A stretch of 64,000 bases of DNA from contig CANLMQ010000013.1 in the NCBI GenBank assembly GCA_947492175.1, forward strand, positions 88,600 through 152,599, read 5' to 3'. This DNA comes from an uncultured Draconibacterium sp. GTDB lineage: Bacteria > Bacteroidota > Bacteroidia > Bacteroidales > Prolixibacteraceae. Shown one piece after another: positions 63,906 to 64,000 of the stretch. Each line of letters opens with the position of its first letter. Positions within the stretch are counted from its first letter, which is position 1. Under the pieces are notes generated by a model that worked only from the letters and a program-made list of their open reading frames with translations, was not told where the DNA came from and searched no databases. Position numbers and translations under genes: made by a program.

Positions 63906-64000
63906 AAGTTATTGATTCAACATTAGTAGTGATGCGTTAACTTTTAAAAACATTGTATAATTAATTAAATATAAACAAGATACAGGCGTTCTTTGATTTT

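Overview
The window reads as chromosomal DNA of an AT-rich Bacteroidota, most like the Marinilabiliales/Prolixibacteraceae. The grounds are SusC/SusD and FecR/ECF-sigma partners, LytS/LytTR pairs, Gfo/Idh/MocA enzymes with lipoprotein or Tat-type signals, a fused ResB-CcsA cytochrome c biogenesis protein, and repeated TAnnTTTG promoter elements. The genus cannot be fixed from the sequence alone. No rRNA, tRNA, integrase, transposase or CRISPR array was seen.

Layout. 1-9.9 kb is a housekeeping block: the 3' part of lepA, an OmpR-type two-component pair, purN, acpP-fabF-rnc, a tandem lipid-A-synthase-N domain membrane protein, a short ExbB/MotA-like protein and a LytS/LytTR pair. 9.9-12.7 kb holds a small lipoprotein, an outer-membrane barrel protein and a CDF metal exporter, separated by palindromic and dispersed repeats. 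12.9-22.2 kb is an ECF sigma/FecR/SusC/SusD/lipoprotein/Gfo-Idh-MocA uptake locus. 22.4-24.3 kb is a queuosine operon (yhhQ-queC-queF) behind a preQ1 class I riboswitch. 24.3-30.8 kb has a Prc-like protease, a second Gfo/Idh/MocA enzyme, a Ycf48-like repeat lipoprotein and a pair of bacterial PH-domain membrane proteins. 31-41.9 kb is carbohydrate-related: a beta-helix protein, a UroD-like methyltransferase, a GH29 fucosidase, a hexokinase, mannonate dehydratase, an SDR dehydrogenase, a possible nuclease and a nucleoside hydrolase. 42-62 kb is mixed housekeeping: a TPR histidine kinase, acyl-CoA synthetase, ResB-CcsA, alaS, an M23 peptidase, a MerR regulator, a Nif3-like protein, a zinc-ribbon coiled-coil protein, TPM/TPM/LemA, hutU and OsmC. 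The last 2.5 kb is repeat-rich around a Bacteroidota-specific hypothetical gene.

How the genes work together. yhhQ imports queuosine precursors while queC and queF make preQ0 and preQ1, and the aptamer in the leader lets preQ1 shut the operon down. The sigma/FecR pair probably senses substrate through the STN domain of the SusC protein and switches on the SusCD genes. The fucosidase, hexokinase, UxuA and SDR fit breakdown of fucose- and uronate-containing glycans.

The most unusual material is intergenic. At 37.45-37.68 kb there is an array of six short palindromes with an exact 42-bp period. At 63.1-63.4 kb there is a 41-bp minisatellite. Several REP-like palindrome clusters and two dispersed repeat pairs lie elsewhere in the window.
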